A program made the position numbers and the translations under genes. A stretch of DNA of 64,000 nt from the NCBI GenBank assembly GCA_965277415.1, contig CBDICS010000101.1, forward strand, positions 1 to 64,000, written 5' to 3'. The DNA comes from JAHDHW01 sp965277415 (GTDB lineage: Bacteria; Bacteroidota; Bacteroidia; Chitinophagales; Saprospiraceae). The notes beneath the pieces were generated by a model that saw nothing but the letters and a program-made list of their open reading frames with translations, was not told where the DNA came from and did not search any database. Shown in pieces: positions 45,269 to 53,470 of the stretch (position 1 is its first letter; every line of letters begins with the position of its first letter).

Positions 45269-45817
45269 TTAGTCTGCTATCCATAATGTTTCTGTAAACG
45301 TTTTCAATTGTTGATTAAATGTCTCTAATAAAGTTTCATCTGTAATTCCAGTTTCATCAGAAAAATTTTGATTAAAAGACGGAAGTGAGAAAGAGGTAAT
45401 TGTATTTTTATTCATATGCTTGAAAGAATTGGTCGCTAAATCCAAAACCGTTTTTGCTCCTCTCCCACCTGGTGAAGTGGCCAATAAAAGCATTGGTTTA
45501 TTTTCCCAAACACTTCCTTCCAATCTTGAGGTCCAATCCAAAATATTTTTAAAAGCAGTAGAATATGAACCATTATGCTCTGCAAAAGAAATAATGATAC
45601 TATCCGCGTTTTTAATATGTGCTTTAAATGTTTTAGCAAGGTCTGGAATACCCGATGCCTCTTCACGATCAATGCTATAAATTGGCATTTCAAAATCGTT
45701 TAAATCTAATAATTGAACTTCCGCATTTTCAATTTTACTAGCAGCAAAGCTTGCCAATTTCTTATTGATAGATTTTTTGCTATTACTTGCTCCGAATGCA
45801 ATAATTTTATTCTTCAT
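45269..45817 (-). CDS. NADPH-dependent FMN reductase-family flavoprotein
   Basis: 182 residues with a flavodoxin-like fold: the phosphate loop GASNSKKSINKKLAS near the N-terminus, ADSIIISFAEHNGSYSTAFK in the middle, and KPMLLLATSPGGRGAKTVL. The family reduces FMN, quinones, azo dyes or chromate with NAD(P)H. It lies after the MarR gene on the same strand, separated by a 108-bp inverted repeat, and MarR/reductase pairs often respond to quinone or electrophile stress. Start MKNKIIAFGASN is the only good choice. Confidence 0.88.
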   Translation of the reverse strand: MKNKIIAFGASNSKKSINKKLASFAASKIENAEVQLLDLNDFEMPIYSIDREEASGIPDLAKTFKAHIKNADSIIISFAEHNGSYSTAFKNILDWTSRLEGSVWENKPMLLLATSPGGRGAKTVLDLATNSFKHMNKNTITSFSLPSFNQNFSDETGITDETLLETFNQQLKTFTETLWIAD

Positions 45818-45834
45818 TCTGATTTTAATTTTAG

Positions 45835-45942
45835 GTTCTTTGACAAATCCCGTGTTTGAGACAAAGCCATAAACAAGATCAAGGCTTCCTTTAGTCGCTT
45901 TTAATCTTATTTACAGCTTGTCCACGGGATTTGTCAAAGAAC
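45835..45942. repeat. 108-bp element with perfect 20-bp terminal inverted repeats
   Basis: GTTCTTTGACAAATCCCGTG at 45835-45854 is exactly repeated inverted at 45923-45942. The right end and part of the interior encode the last residues and stop of the MarR protein; the left end lies about 18 bases upstream of the reductase ATG. Confidence 0.92.
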
Positions 45943-46354
45943 GTAATTTTATTATTAATTCTTTAAGTTTTTCTAATTCTTCCTGACTGAGTTTTTCCAT
46001 AAATGGCTCATGGAATGCAAGCACTTTCTTATCTAATTTATTCAGTTGCTTTAAACCTTCCTTTGTAATTGTGATATCCATTTTTCTTCGATTGCTTGGA
46101 CATTCTTTTCTCTCTGCAAATCCTTTTAATAAAAGTTTGTCCACTATCCTTGTTACATTACTGCTCCCTTGTACCATACAATCAAGGATCTTCTGAACAC
46201 TAACAGGTTGGCCTTTCGCTCCTCTTAAAATCCTAAGTACATTATATTGTGGTTCCGTAATACCAAATTCTTTTAGCTCTTTACTTACTTGATCTGTTAT
46301 CCAGTGGCCTGTTCTAATAATCTGATAAATTGTTTGAAAATATTCTGAATTCAT
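45911..46354 (-). CDS. MarR-family transcriptional regulator
   Basis: 147 residues. Winged helix pattern: FGITEPQYNVLRILRGAKGQ, PVSVQKILDCMVQGSSNVTR, IVDKLLLKGFAERKECPSNR, RKMDITITKEG. A dimer-forming helix lies at each end. The C-terminal residues LTNPVDKL and the stop come from a mobile-type inverted repeat, so the native tail was altered. MarR proteins repress nearby detoxification genes; the flavoprotein gene downstream is the likely target. Confidence 0.9.
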   Translation of the reverse strand: MNSEYFQTIYQIIRTGHWITDQVSKELKEFGITEPQYNVLRILRGAKGQPVSVQKILDCMVQGSSNVTRIVDKLLLKGFAERKECPSNRRKMDITITKEGLKQLNKLDKKVLAFHEPFMEKLSQEELEKLKELIIKLRSLTNPVDKL

Positions 46355-46464
46355 GTTTTTACAATACTTGTATATACAAACATTGTTCTTTTAAACTTAT
46401 AATCCAATTTTTTTTGAATATTTTTTCATATCCCAGTCAATTTAGTTTTGATAATGAGTCTACT

Positions 46465-47163
46465 CTATCGCACATCGACATACCATTTTGCCAATAATTC
46501 TGGTGAAATACCCCATTTAAATAATATTCGGATAAACACCCATTGGAATCGAGTTTTCCAAAATCCTGCTTTAGTATGTCTTCGGGCAGAAACAGTTATA
46601 ACAGGTTCTTTTATTTTTACAACCTTAAATCTATGGTTTATCCTTTTTGAAAAATCATAATCTTCCATAATTGGAATTTCTTTAAAACCACCCAATTCTT
46701 CAAAGACACTCTTTTTAACAAAAATTCCATTATCCCCATAGAAAACACCTTTATCAGATTGCTCGCGTTTATCTATGAATCGAAAATTCAACCAATTGCC
46801 AATCCTTTTGATTTTTTCATTATGCTCATCAAAAACATTGGCAAATCCGCCGCCATCAAAGCCTTTATCTATGCATTGCTGGATCGCTAGAAATGTCTTC
46901 TCTGAAAATTTCATATCTGCATGAACAAAGAATAAGATGTCCCCTTTCGCCATTTTAGCAGCATCATTCATTTGACAGGACTTACCTTTTCTGCAAGATA
47001 TGATTTCAATACCTTGTTGATATGCAAGATCTATAGTTCGATCAGTACTTCCGCCATCAGCAAGCAGTATTTCATATTCAACTTCTGATTGTTTTTCCAA
47101 TTCATTAATAATCGAAGAAATGTATTGTTCTTCATTTAAAGCTACGATGATTGCACTTATCAT
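46465..47163 (-). CDS. TIGR04283-type GT2 glycosyltransferase (arsenosugar-associated family)
   Basis: 232 residues. GT-A fold with ISAIIVALNEEQYISSIINE, ILLADGGSTDRTI, and the metal-binding region GDILFFVHADMKF; later FYGDNGIFVKKSVFEELGGF and IMEDYDFSKRI. This combination and length match rSAM/selenodomain-associated transferase 2, found in arsenosugar biosynthesis loci. Five bases after the FAD oxidoreductase gene, so cotranscribed with it and probably with DUF547. The radical-SAM and methyltransferase partners of that pathway are absent from the window, so the substrate is uncertain. Confidence 0.82.
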   Translation of the reverse strand: MISAIIVALNEEQYISSIINELEKQSEVEYEILLADGGSTDRTIDLAYQQGIEIISCRKGKSCQMNDAAKMAKGDILFFVHADMKFSEKTFLAIQQCIDKGFDGGGFANVFDEHNEKIKRIGNWLNFRFIDKREQSDKGVFYGDNGIFVKKSVFEELGGFKEIPIMEDYDFSKRINHRFKVVKIKEPVITVSARRHTKAGFWKTRFQWVFIRILFKWGISPELLAKWYVDVR

Positions 47164-47168
47164 TTTTC

Positions 47169-48539
47169 TTATCCCTTGGTTCTTAAGTAGCGACTAAATG
47201 CTTTTTTGATAATCTCTGAATAACTTGGATAAGCAAAAATAGTATCCGCCATTTGTTGAGCAGAAATTTCATTTTTGATAACTACCGTCAATATTTGAAT
47301 CCATTCTCCTGCATGTGCCCCGACGGCTTCTGCTCCTACTACAAGGTCTTTACTATTAAAAATCACCTTGAGCATACCTCCTGTTTTTCTATCTGTGATA
47401 AATCGATCTATAGAAGCATTAACTTTAAAAATACTGATATGCTCTTCGCCATATTTTACTATTGCTTCTTTTTCAGAAAGTCCTACATGCCCAATTTGCG
47501 GCTCTGTGAAAATCGCCCAGGGAAAAACGGACAAATCATTCTTCGACCGATTATTATTCAAAATATTATCCACACAAATATTCGCCTGATGAGAAGCGGT
47601 ATGGGTAAATTTCAACGGCGTGGTCACATCACCACAAGCATAAATATGCGGTGTAGAAGTTTGCAAATATTCATTTGTCTGGATACCTCGGGAAGAAAAC
47701 TCAATACCTGCTTTATCCAAATTCATTCCATTCACATGAGGCGCCCGTCCTGCTGCTACGAAAAAGAAATCTGCAGTTATCGTCGTTTCATTGCCATCTT
47801 TTGTATAAACCAAAGTCTTAGCATCCATAAAACGATTTGGAGTAGAATTGTTCAATAGTTGTACGCCTTCTTTTTCCATTTGCTCCGTTAGATAATTACC
47901 AATTTCTTCATCGGTCACCTTTAATATTCTAGGATTTTTGTCCATGATATACACCTCACTACCTAATCTAGCTAATGACTGCCCCAACTCCGCAGAAATA
48001 ACCCCACCGCCTATGAATACTATCTTTTGAGGGAGCTCTCGCAGTTCCCAAAAGTTTTCATTATGTAAAACATCAACAGTTTCTATCCCTTCAAGGTCAA
48101 GCATTCGAGGAGCAGAACCTGTAGAAATAACAAAATTCTTAGCTTTCAAAACCTCCTCACCAATCGTTATTGTATGTGCATCTTGAAACTGTGCGCCACT
48201 TTTATCAACAAATACATCAATGCCTTGATTTTGAAAGATATCAGGCGTTTCATGTTGATAGATGCCTTGAACTATTTCATCTACCTGCTCCATAATTTTA
48301 CCAAAATCAGGTTTTGACTGCTCTACAGTAAGGCCTAATTGTTCCATTTTTTGGAGGCTGTGAAATGCTTTTGCAGCATTAATCAAGGCTTTACTAGGTA
48401 CGCAACCATAGTGGGTACACTCCCCACCTATTTTATTTTTTTCAATGAGCGCTGTCTTTAGCCCTTTGCGATGAGCTGTAGTAGCTGCTACAAGGCCTCC
48501 TGAGCCTGCACCAATAACAATGATATCGTATTCTTTCAT
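47169..48539 (-). CDS. FAD-dependent pyridine nucleotide-disulfide oxidoreductase (mercuric reductase-like)
   Basis: 456 residues. FAD loop IVIGAGSGGLVAAT, redox-active disulfide GGECTHYGCVPSKA (Cys41/Cys46), NAD(P) loop FIGGGVISAELGQSLARLG, FAD-closing IYACGDVTTPLKFTH, and a dimer domain with AHAGEWIQ. The usual C-terminal HPTxxE of lipoamide dehydrogenases is replaced (AYPSYSEIIKKAF), as in mercuric reductase-like proteins of unknown substrate. No heavy-metal domain or C-terminal Cys pair, so mercury reduction itself is unlikely. Middle gene of the DUF547, oxidoreductase, glycosyltransferase set. Confidence 0.88.
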   Translation of the reverse strand: MKEYDIIVIGAGSGGLVAATTAHRKGLKTALIEKNKIGGECTHYGCVPSKALINAAKAFHSLQKMEQLGLTVEQSKPDFGKIMEQVDEIVQGIYQHETPDIFQNQGIDVFVDKSGAQFQDAHTITIGEEVLKAKNFVISTGSAPRMLDLEGIETVDVLHNENFWELRELPQKIVFIGGGVISAELGQSLARLGSEVYIMDKNPRILKVTDEEIGNYLTEQMEKEGVQLLNNSTPNRFMDAKTLVYTKDGNETTITADFFFVAAGRAPHVNGMNLDKAGIEFSSRGIQTNEYLQTSTPHIYACGDVTTPLKFTHTASHQANICVDNILNNNRSKNDLSVFPWAIFTEPQIGHVGLSEKEAIVKYGEEHISIFKVNASIDRFITDRKTGGMLKVIFNSKDLVVGAEAVGAHAGEWIQILTVVIKNEISAQQMADTIFAYPSYSEIIKKAFSRYLRTKG

Positions 48540-48576
48540 ATTTTATGTTTTTTAGAGTTTGTTTAAACAACGTCTA

Positions 48577-49419
48577 TTATTCATTCAGATTCCAGTCATA
48601 CTCTAAATATTCAATCTTTAATTCATCTGATAACTGGACAACAGAATAGGTTTGCAAATATAAGCTAAGTGATTGTTTTTTCGTAAAATCACTTTTAAAC
48701 CAATCGAATATTTTAGATAATTTTATTGCTTTATCTGAGATTTCATTTTTACTAGGGTCAATAATAAATTGTTTGGCTTGATCATCTAGTTGAATATCCA
48801 ATTGCGCTGCGGTAAATGCTTCATTTCTCAATTTTGGACAAGAAATAGAGGCACAATTGATTGCAAAATGTATCCGGGGTTCATTAAACTCTTTTCTTAA
48901 TATCTCATGTTCTATAGTATTCAAATCAAAATCAACCTTTCCTATTTTAAAAAATTTCATATCCCAAGGTGAATTGATCATTGGCAATCCATCACTTATA
49001 TCCTTAATACTTTTCAAAGGATAATGCTCAACTATTAATTTTACAGTAAACGCATTATAGGCATTTATCCAGTACGCTATTTTTTCTTCCTCATTCCAAT
49101 TACTTCCTGTCGGATGCTCGCTTAAAATGGTCAAATATTCATCTAGAAGAATGCTATCCTTTATAAAGCCTTTATAATCCACTTCGCCAGCTTCACTTAC
49201 ATGTTTTTGCAAGAGTTCTGTCCATTTATGGTGTTCTATTATTGGTACTTCAGTATTATTAATGGCATTCAAATCCACAGCATTTCCTTTTAGTTTCTTG
49301 ACCCAAGTCAGTACACTCAAGCCAATATCATTAATATTCATTTTGTAATATTTTACATACGCAATCGAAAGTAATGAAAAAACAATAAGGCCGATCAAAA
49401 ATAGTCTACGTTTTTTCAT
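48577..49419 (-). CDS. DUF547 protein
   Basis: 280 residues with an N-terminal membrane anchor or signal (RLFLIGLIVFSLLSIAYVKY). The DUF547 core is clear: EEKIAYWINAYNAFTVKLIV, SPWDMKFFKIGKVDFDLNTI, EHEILRKEFNEPRIHFAINC, CASISCPKLRNEAF and KLSKIFDWFKSDF. Some members carry a papain-like cysteine/histidine pair, but biochemical function is not established. Its gene precedes the FAD oxidoreductase, with which it often travels. Likely exported and membrane bound. Confidence 0.88.
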   Translation of the reverse strand: MKKRRLFLIGLIVFSLLSIAYVKYYKMNINDIGLSVLTWVKKLKGNAVDLNAINNTEVPIIEHHKWTELLQKHVSEAGEVDYKGFIKDSILLDEYLTILSEHPTGSNWNEEEKIAYWINAYNAFTVKLIVEHYPLKSIKDISDGLPMINSPWDMKFFKIGKVDFDLNTIEHEILRKEFNEPRIHFAINCASISCPKLRNEAFTAAQLDIQLDDQAKQFIIDPSKNEISDKAIKLSKIFDWFKSDFTKKQSLSLYLQTYSVVQLSDELKIEYLEYDWNLNE

Positions 49420-49442
49420 GATCGCTAATTATCTTTTGAGTA

Positions 49443-51713
49443 TTAAAATATTATTTGAGTATTATACTTTCTAAGATATTCAGACGTATAACCAGATTGC
49501 GATTTTTGTAATTCGAAAGGTGTTCCTTCAAAAATAATTTCTCCACCAGCAAGTCCGCCTTCCGGACCAATATCTATTAGCCAGTCTGCATTATTGATGA
49601 CATCCAAATTGTGCTCTATAACGATAAGTGTATTTCCCTTATCAACTAGTTTATTCATTAAGTCAATAATTTTTGCAATATCAGACATATGCAGTCCTGT
49701 GGTCGGTTCATCAAGTACATAAATCAATCCTTCCTTATGCAATTCGCTGGCTAATTTTACCCTTTGACATTCACCACCAGATAAAGAAGAGAGCGATTGT
49801 CCTAATTTTAGATATCCCAATCCAACTTCCTGCATTACCGCCAATTTCTTTGTGATTGCTTTTTCTTCAAACAGTTTTGTGGCTTGATTAATCGTAAGAT
49901 TGAGTACATCTATTATAGTATGATTTTTATATTTATAGCTAAGTACTTCCTCTTTATATCGACTTCCTTGACAGATTTCACATTTAGATTTGATAGGATC
50001 AAGAAATGCTAAATCCATTATTGTAAAACCCAAGCCTTTACAATTAGGGCAAGCCCCATCTGAGTTGAAACTAAACAAAGCCGCCTTAGTCTTATTGTTT
50101 TCTTTAGAAAAGACATTCCTGATTGAATCAAATACGCCCGTATAAGTAGCGGGATTGGAGCGAATGGACTTCCCGACCGGTTTTTGGTCAATGACGATAG
50201 CTTCTGGGTATTTTTTCAAAAAGGCACTATTGATTAAGGAACTCTTACCACTCCCTGCTACGCCTGTAATACAAGTCAGCACTTGCTTGGGAATTTTCAC
50301 CGATACATTTTTCAAATTGTTCTCCTGAGCCTCTTTTATAAAAAAGTAATCATTATGGGTTCTGTAATTTTTCTTAGCAGGTATTTTATTTTTCAAAAAC
50401 CTACCTGTAAGTGTGTTTGACTTTTTTAGTGCTTCAAAAGAGCCTTTGAAAACAATCTCGCCACCGTTTATTCCCGCTCCATGGCCAACATCAATGACAC
50501 AATCAGCTATTTTTATTACATCAGGGTCATGCTCAACAACTAAGACCGTATTTCCTGCATCTTTCAATTTTATCAACAGATCATTTACTAAATGAACATC
50601 TCTTGGGTGTAGTCCTACAGAAGGTTCGTCTAATACGTATAACATTTCAGTCAAACTGTTTCCCAACTGTTTTGCTAATTGAACCCTCTGAGTTTCACCA
50701 CCGGATAAGGATCTTGTCTCTCTTGACAAATTGAGGTATCCCAAGCCAATTTTAACCAGATTAGAGAGCCCCTGTTTTACTTGCTCAAGTACCGTTTTAA
50801 CAGTATTATTTTCAATTTCATTAATAAAGGAAAGTAGTTGACTTAACTGAAGTTGTGATAATTCGTGAATATTCTTTCCATTGATTTTACAAGCCAATGC
50901 CTCTTTTTTAAGCCTTGCGCCTTTGCATTGGGGACAATCGTTTGAAGATATAAATTGTTCTATCGTTTTCTTTCTCTTTTCCGTCAGACTCGAAATGTCT
51001 TTATTCAAATAACCTTTTTTAATTTTCAGAATGATGCCATTAAAGTTTGCATTAAACCCTTTATCTCCTTCTCCCATCCGAAAACGCGCTCCATCTGCGT
51101 AAAAAAGCTTATTGATTTTTTTTTCTGAAAATTTGTTCAGCGGTTTATTTAGATCAAAGAAGTCTGACATAGCAATCAACTTCCACCCTAGCCCATCCAC
51201 TTTGAAGTCAGGAAATAGAATGGCGCCTTCTTTTATAGACTTATCCCAATCCACAACCTTATCAATATCTATTTTATTTACTTTACCTATTCCACCACAT
51301 TCTGGGCACATGCCTTCTGGCGAGTTGAAAGAAAAATTGTTAGAGTTTATTCCAGCTGAAGGTTGTCCAATACGAGAAAACAATAATCTTAGAAAGGTAG
51401 AGATTTCAGAAGCAGTACCAACAGTAGACCGCGAGTTTCCTATCATCCTTTTTTGCTCCAATAAGATTACTGGAGAGAGGTTTTGGATAGAATCATAGTC
51501 TGCTTGCTTATACTTAGGCAGGCGACTCCTCGCGAAAGTACTAAAGGTGTCATAAAGCTGTCGCTGGGCTTCCGCAGTGATTGTTTCAAAAACAAGGGAG
51601 GATTTTCCTGATCCAGAAACGCCTGTAAATAAAACAATTTTATTTCGTGGTATTTCTACATCAATGTTTTTAAGGTTGTTCTGGCGTGCCCCTTTTATAA
51701 TTATACTGCTCAT
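49443..51713 (-). CDS. Short UvrA-like ABC ATPase (class lacking the UvrB-interaction insert)
   Basis: 756 residues against about 940 for canonical UvrA. Two complete ATPase halves are present: Walker A GVSGSGKSS and GVAGSGKSS, signatures LSGGETQRV and LSGGECQRV, and Walker B with LDEPSVGLHPRD and LDEPTTGLHMSD. Zinc-finger pairs are CPECGGIG, CPQCKGARL, and CPNCKGLGF with CEICQGSRY. The shortening falls in the N-terminal half, where full-length UvrA has its UvrB-binding domain. Such UvrA2-like proteins are linked to drug or DNA-lesion tolerance rather than standard excision repair. Alone in its context; not the housekeeping uvrA. Confidence 0.88.
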   Translation of the reverse strand: MSSIIIKGARQNNLKNIDVEIPRNKIVLFTGVSGSGKSSLVFETITAEAQRQLYDTFSTFARSRLPKYKQADYDSIQNLSPVILLEQKRMIGNSRSTVGTASEISTFLRLLFSRIGQPSAGINSNNFSFNSPEGMCPECGGIGKVNKIDIDKVVDWDKSIKEGAILFPDFKVDGLGWKLIAMSDFFDLNKPLNKFSEKKINKLFYADGARFRMGEGDKGFNANFNGIILKIKKGYLNKDISSLTEKRKKTIEQFISSNDCPQCKGARLKKEALACKINGKNIHELSQLQLSQLLSFINEIENNTVKTVLEQVKQGLSNLVKIGLGYLNLSRETRSLSGGETQRVQLAKQLGNSLTEMLYVLDEPSVGLHPRDVHLVNDLLIKLKDAGNTVLVVEHDPDVIKIADCVIDVGHGAGINGGEIVFKGSFEALKKSNTLTGRFLKNKIPAKKNYRTHNDYFFIKEAQENNLKNVSVKIPKQVLTCITGVAGSGKSSLINSAFLKKYPEAIVIDQKPVGKSIRSNPATYTGVFDSIRNVFSKENNKTKAALFSFNSDGACPNCKGLGFTIMDLAFLDPIKSKCEICQGSRYKEEVLSYKYKNHTIIDVLNLTINQATKLFEEKAITKKLAVMQEVGLGYLKLGQSLSSLSGGECQRVKLASELHKEGLIYVLDEPTTGLHMSDIAKIIDLMNKLVDKGNTLIVIEHNLDVINNADWLIDIGPEGGLAGGEIIFEGTPFELQKSQSGYTSEYLRKYNTQIIF

Positions 51714-51816
51714 AAGTAATATCTATTCCAGGGCCTTTTCTTCCTATTGGTTTAAAAGCCCTAGCACAAAGTACGCAGAAAAATACAGAGAAAACTCCAG
51801 AATTCTTTCATCGTAC

Positions 51817-51983
51817 TTAGAACCTGTTTAAATTTTATTCATCGGGCTACAAAAGCTCACTTTAAGAACCTGATTTCGCCTTTTTGTATTCCCATAGCTG
51901 GGCTATGAAAAGACAAAAACGCTTCTTCAGAACCTTAAATTGAACCTTTTCGCCTTCGACAATAATTTTTAAACAGGTTCTAA
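51817..51983. repeat. Palindromic element, family B (167 bp)
   Basis: Perfect 16-bp terminal inverted repeats TTAGAACCTGTTTAAA / TTTAAACAGGTTCTAA. The interior is also an extended imperfect palindrome centred on CATAGCTGGGCTATG. Located between the UvrA-like and DUF2490 genes, with no open frame. Confidence 0.9.
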
Positions 51984-51993
51984 ATCCAAGATA

Positions 51994-52686
51994 TTACTCA
52001 GTAGACGTTTTTCTAAAATCTGGATTAAAGACCAGACCTACTTGCAGATAGCTTTTTCCAAAATTATTCACTCTTTGGTATAAATATCCCAACTGAACTT
52101 GAGTTATTTTATTGAATTGATACCCCAATGCAGCATATAATCTATTTCGGTCAAAAAAGACATTTTCTGTATTTAGAAAAACCTCATCATACACACCAAG
52201 GAATAAGGTACCTGCCTCTATAGTAGGTTTATTTAATGGGACAAATAACATTAAACGATAACGAATCCTGTTTCTATAATCATCATTCACCCATCGTTGT
52301 TCCAGTCGATAACGATGCTCAAATTTGATTCGATTGACTTTATTAGTTAAAATTAATTGCTGAAACAGCCTACTCTCTTGAGATTCTGGCGCCTTTTGTG
52401 GGCTTTCAAAATCATGTGATGCTACATAACCATAACCAAAAGTAAGTATCGCATGTTTAGCTAAATGATAATTCACTCCTGTCCGCAATAGCAATTGCTC
52501 AATATTTGTAGGTTCTATCGTATGATTTCGATATTGAATTTCAGAGTGAATACTCCAATCATCCGTAAGTCTATTCGTTCCAAAATACATCAGCCAATTA
52601 CCAAATTCATCTTGTTGTGCAAGCAAAGGATTTGATAAAAAGGTTGAGATAAATACAAAGAGTACTAGGTAGTTTTTCTTATTCAT
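51994..52686 (-). CDS. DUF2490 outer-membrane protein
   Basis: 230 residues. Signal peptide (NYLVLFVFISTFLSNPLLAQ), then alternating beta strands: EFGNWLMYFGTNRLTDDWS, IHSEIQYRNHTIEP, and FEHRYRLEQRWVND, typical of the DUF2490 family of small barrels. Function unknown. It follows the carbonic anhydrase gene, but a strong terminator separates them, so it is either weakly read through or has its own promoter. Confidence 0.85.
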   Translation of the reverse strand: MNKKNYLVLFVFISTFLSNPLLAQQDEFGNWLMYFGTNRLTDDWSIHSEIQYRNHTIEPTNIEQLLLRTGVNYHLAKHAILTFGYGYVASHDFESPQKAPESQESRLFQQLILTNKVNRIKFEHRYRLEQRWVNDDYRNRIRYRLMLFVPLNKPTIEAGTLFLGVYDEVFLNTENVFFDRNRLYAALGYQFNKITQVQLGYLYQRVNNFGKSYLQVGLVFNPDFRKTSTE

Positions 52687-52712
52687 TTTTTAAAGCTTAT
52701 TCGAGAAAATAC

Positions 52713-52740
52713 CCTGTTTCCTTTTTTCAAAGGAAACAGG
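52713..52740 (-). terminator. Hairpin terminator after the carbonic anhydrase gene
   Basis: Perfect 12-bp stem CCTGTTTCCTTT / AAAGGAAACAGG with a 4-base loop, 13 bases past the carbonic anhydrase stop. On the minus strand a T-containing tail (GTATTTTC) follows, though not a strong U-tract. Confidence 0.7.
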
Positions 52741-52753
52741 TTTTGAATCTATA

Positions 52754-53416
52754 TTACAATATTTCATTTGTCGTAAAACTTACTATTCCCGTTTTCACAT
52801 CATACATTGCTCCTACAATATCAATCGTTCCATTCTGATACATCTCATTCAAAACAGGGCTTTGGGTTTTGATATTTTCAATAGTAATTGCTACGTTTTT
52901 ACTAGCCACTTTGTTTACAAAGTCTATATTTGAAGAATTTCTTTCTTCGTTAGGAGGCGTAGTGACCGCATTAACAGCCGGCATTATTTTGTCTAACATT
53001 TGTGTGAGATTACCTAGTTTCGCATGATCACAAGCACCTTTTACCGCTCCACAAGAAGTATGTCCCATCACTACTATTACTTTTGACCCCGCTAATTTAC
53101 AAGCAAATTCCAAACTTCCCAAAATATCTTCATTAACAAAATTACCTGCCACTCGGGCATTAAAAACATCTCCAATCCCTTGGTCAAAGATAATTTCAGT
53201 AGGAATTCGCGAATCAATACAACTCACAATAGCCGCAAAAGGGTATTGTCCAGTCGAGGTATCATTGATTTGTTCATGCAAATTTCGATGAATTGTTTCT
53301 TTATCAATAAACCTTTTATTACCCTCCGCTAACATCTTAACGGCTATAGAAGGGGTGATCATTGCTTGTGATTCTGCCGTCTGGGTCATTTCATTTGAAG
53401 GAATTAATGTTGCCAT
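52754..53416 (-). CDS. Beta-class carbonic anhydrase
   Basis: 220 residues. Zinc ligands and catalytic dyad are visible: SCIDSRIPTE (Cys66, Asp68, Arg70) and MGHTSCGAVKGA (His119, Cys122). Other family blocks are EGNKRF and NARVAGNFVNEDILGSLEFA. It interconverts CO2 and bicarbonate. The gene follows the SulP transporter by 54 bases on the same strand, the usual arrangement for bicarbonate uptake and use. An N-terminal stretch of about 20 residues precedes the conserved domain; no convincing signal peptide, so cytoplasmic. Confidence 0.93.
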   Translation of the reverse strand: MATLIPSNEMTQTAESQAMITPSIAVKMLAEGNKRFIDKETIHRNLHEQINDTSTGQYPFAAIVSCIDSRIPTEIIFDQGIGDVFNARVAGNFVNEDILGSLEFACKLAGSKVIVVMGHTSCGAVKGACDHAKLGNLTQMLDKIMPAVNAVTTPPNEERNSSNIDFVNKVASKNVAITIENIKTQSPVLNEMYQNGTIDIVGAMYDVKTGIVSFTTNEIL

Positions 53417-53470
53417 TTTCTATTTTTAAAGTTTTTAATAAATTTATATTATTAGTCTTTAGAGCGCTTA

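Noticed and set aside
47253..47858. 201-residue plus-strand frame opposite the FAD oxidoreductase
   Set aside because: Antisense shadow; composition is rich in Cys, Phe and Arg as expected for the reverse of this gene.
47169..48539. True mercuric reductase
   Set aside because: No heavy-metal-associated domain, no C-terminal cysteine pair and no mer genes nearby.
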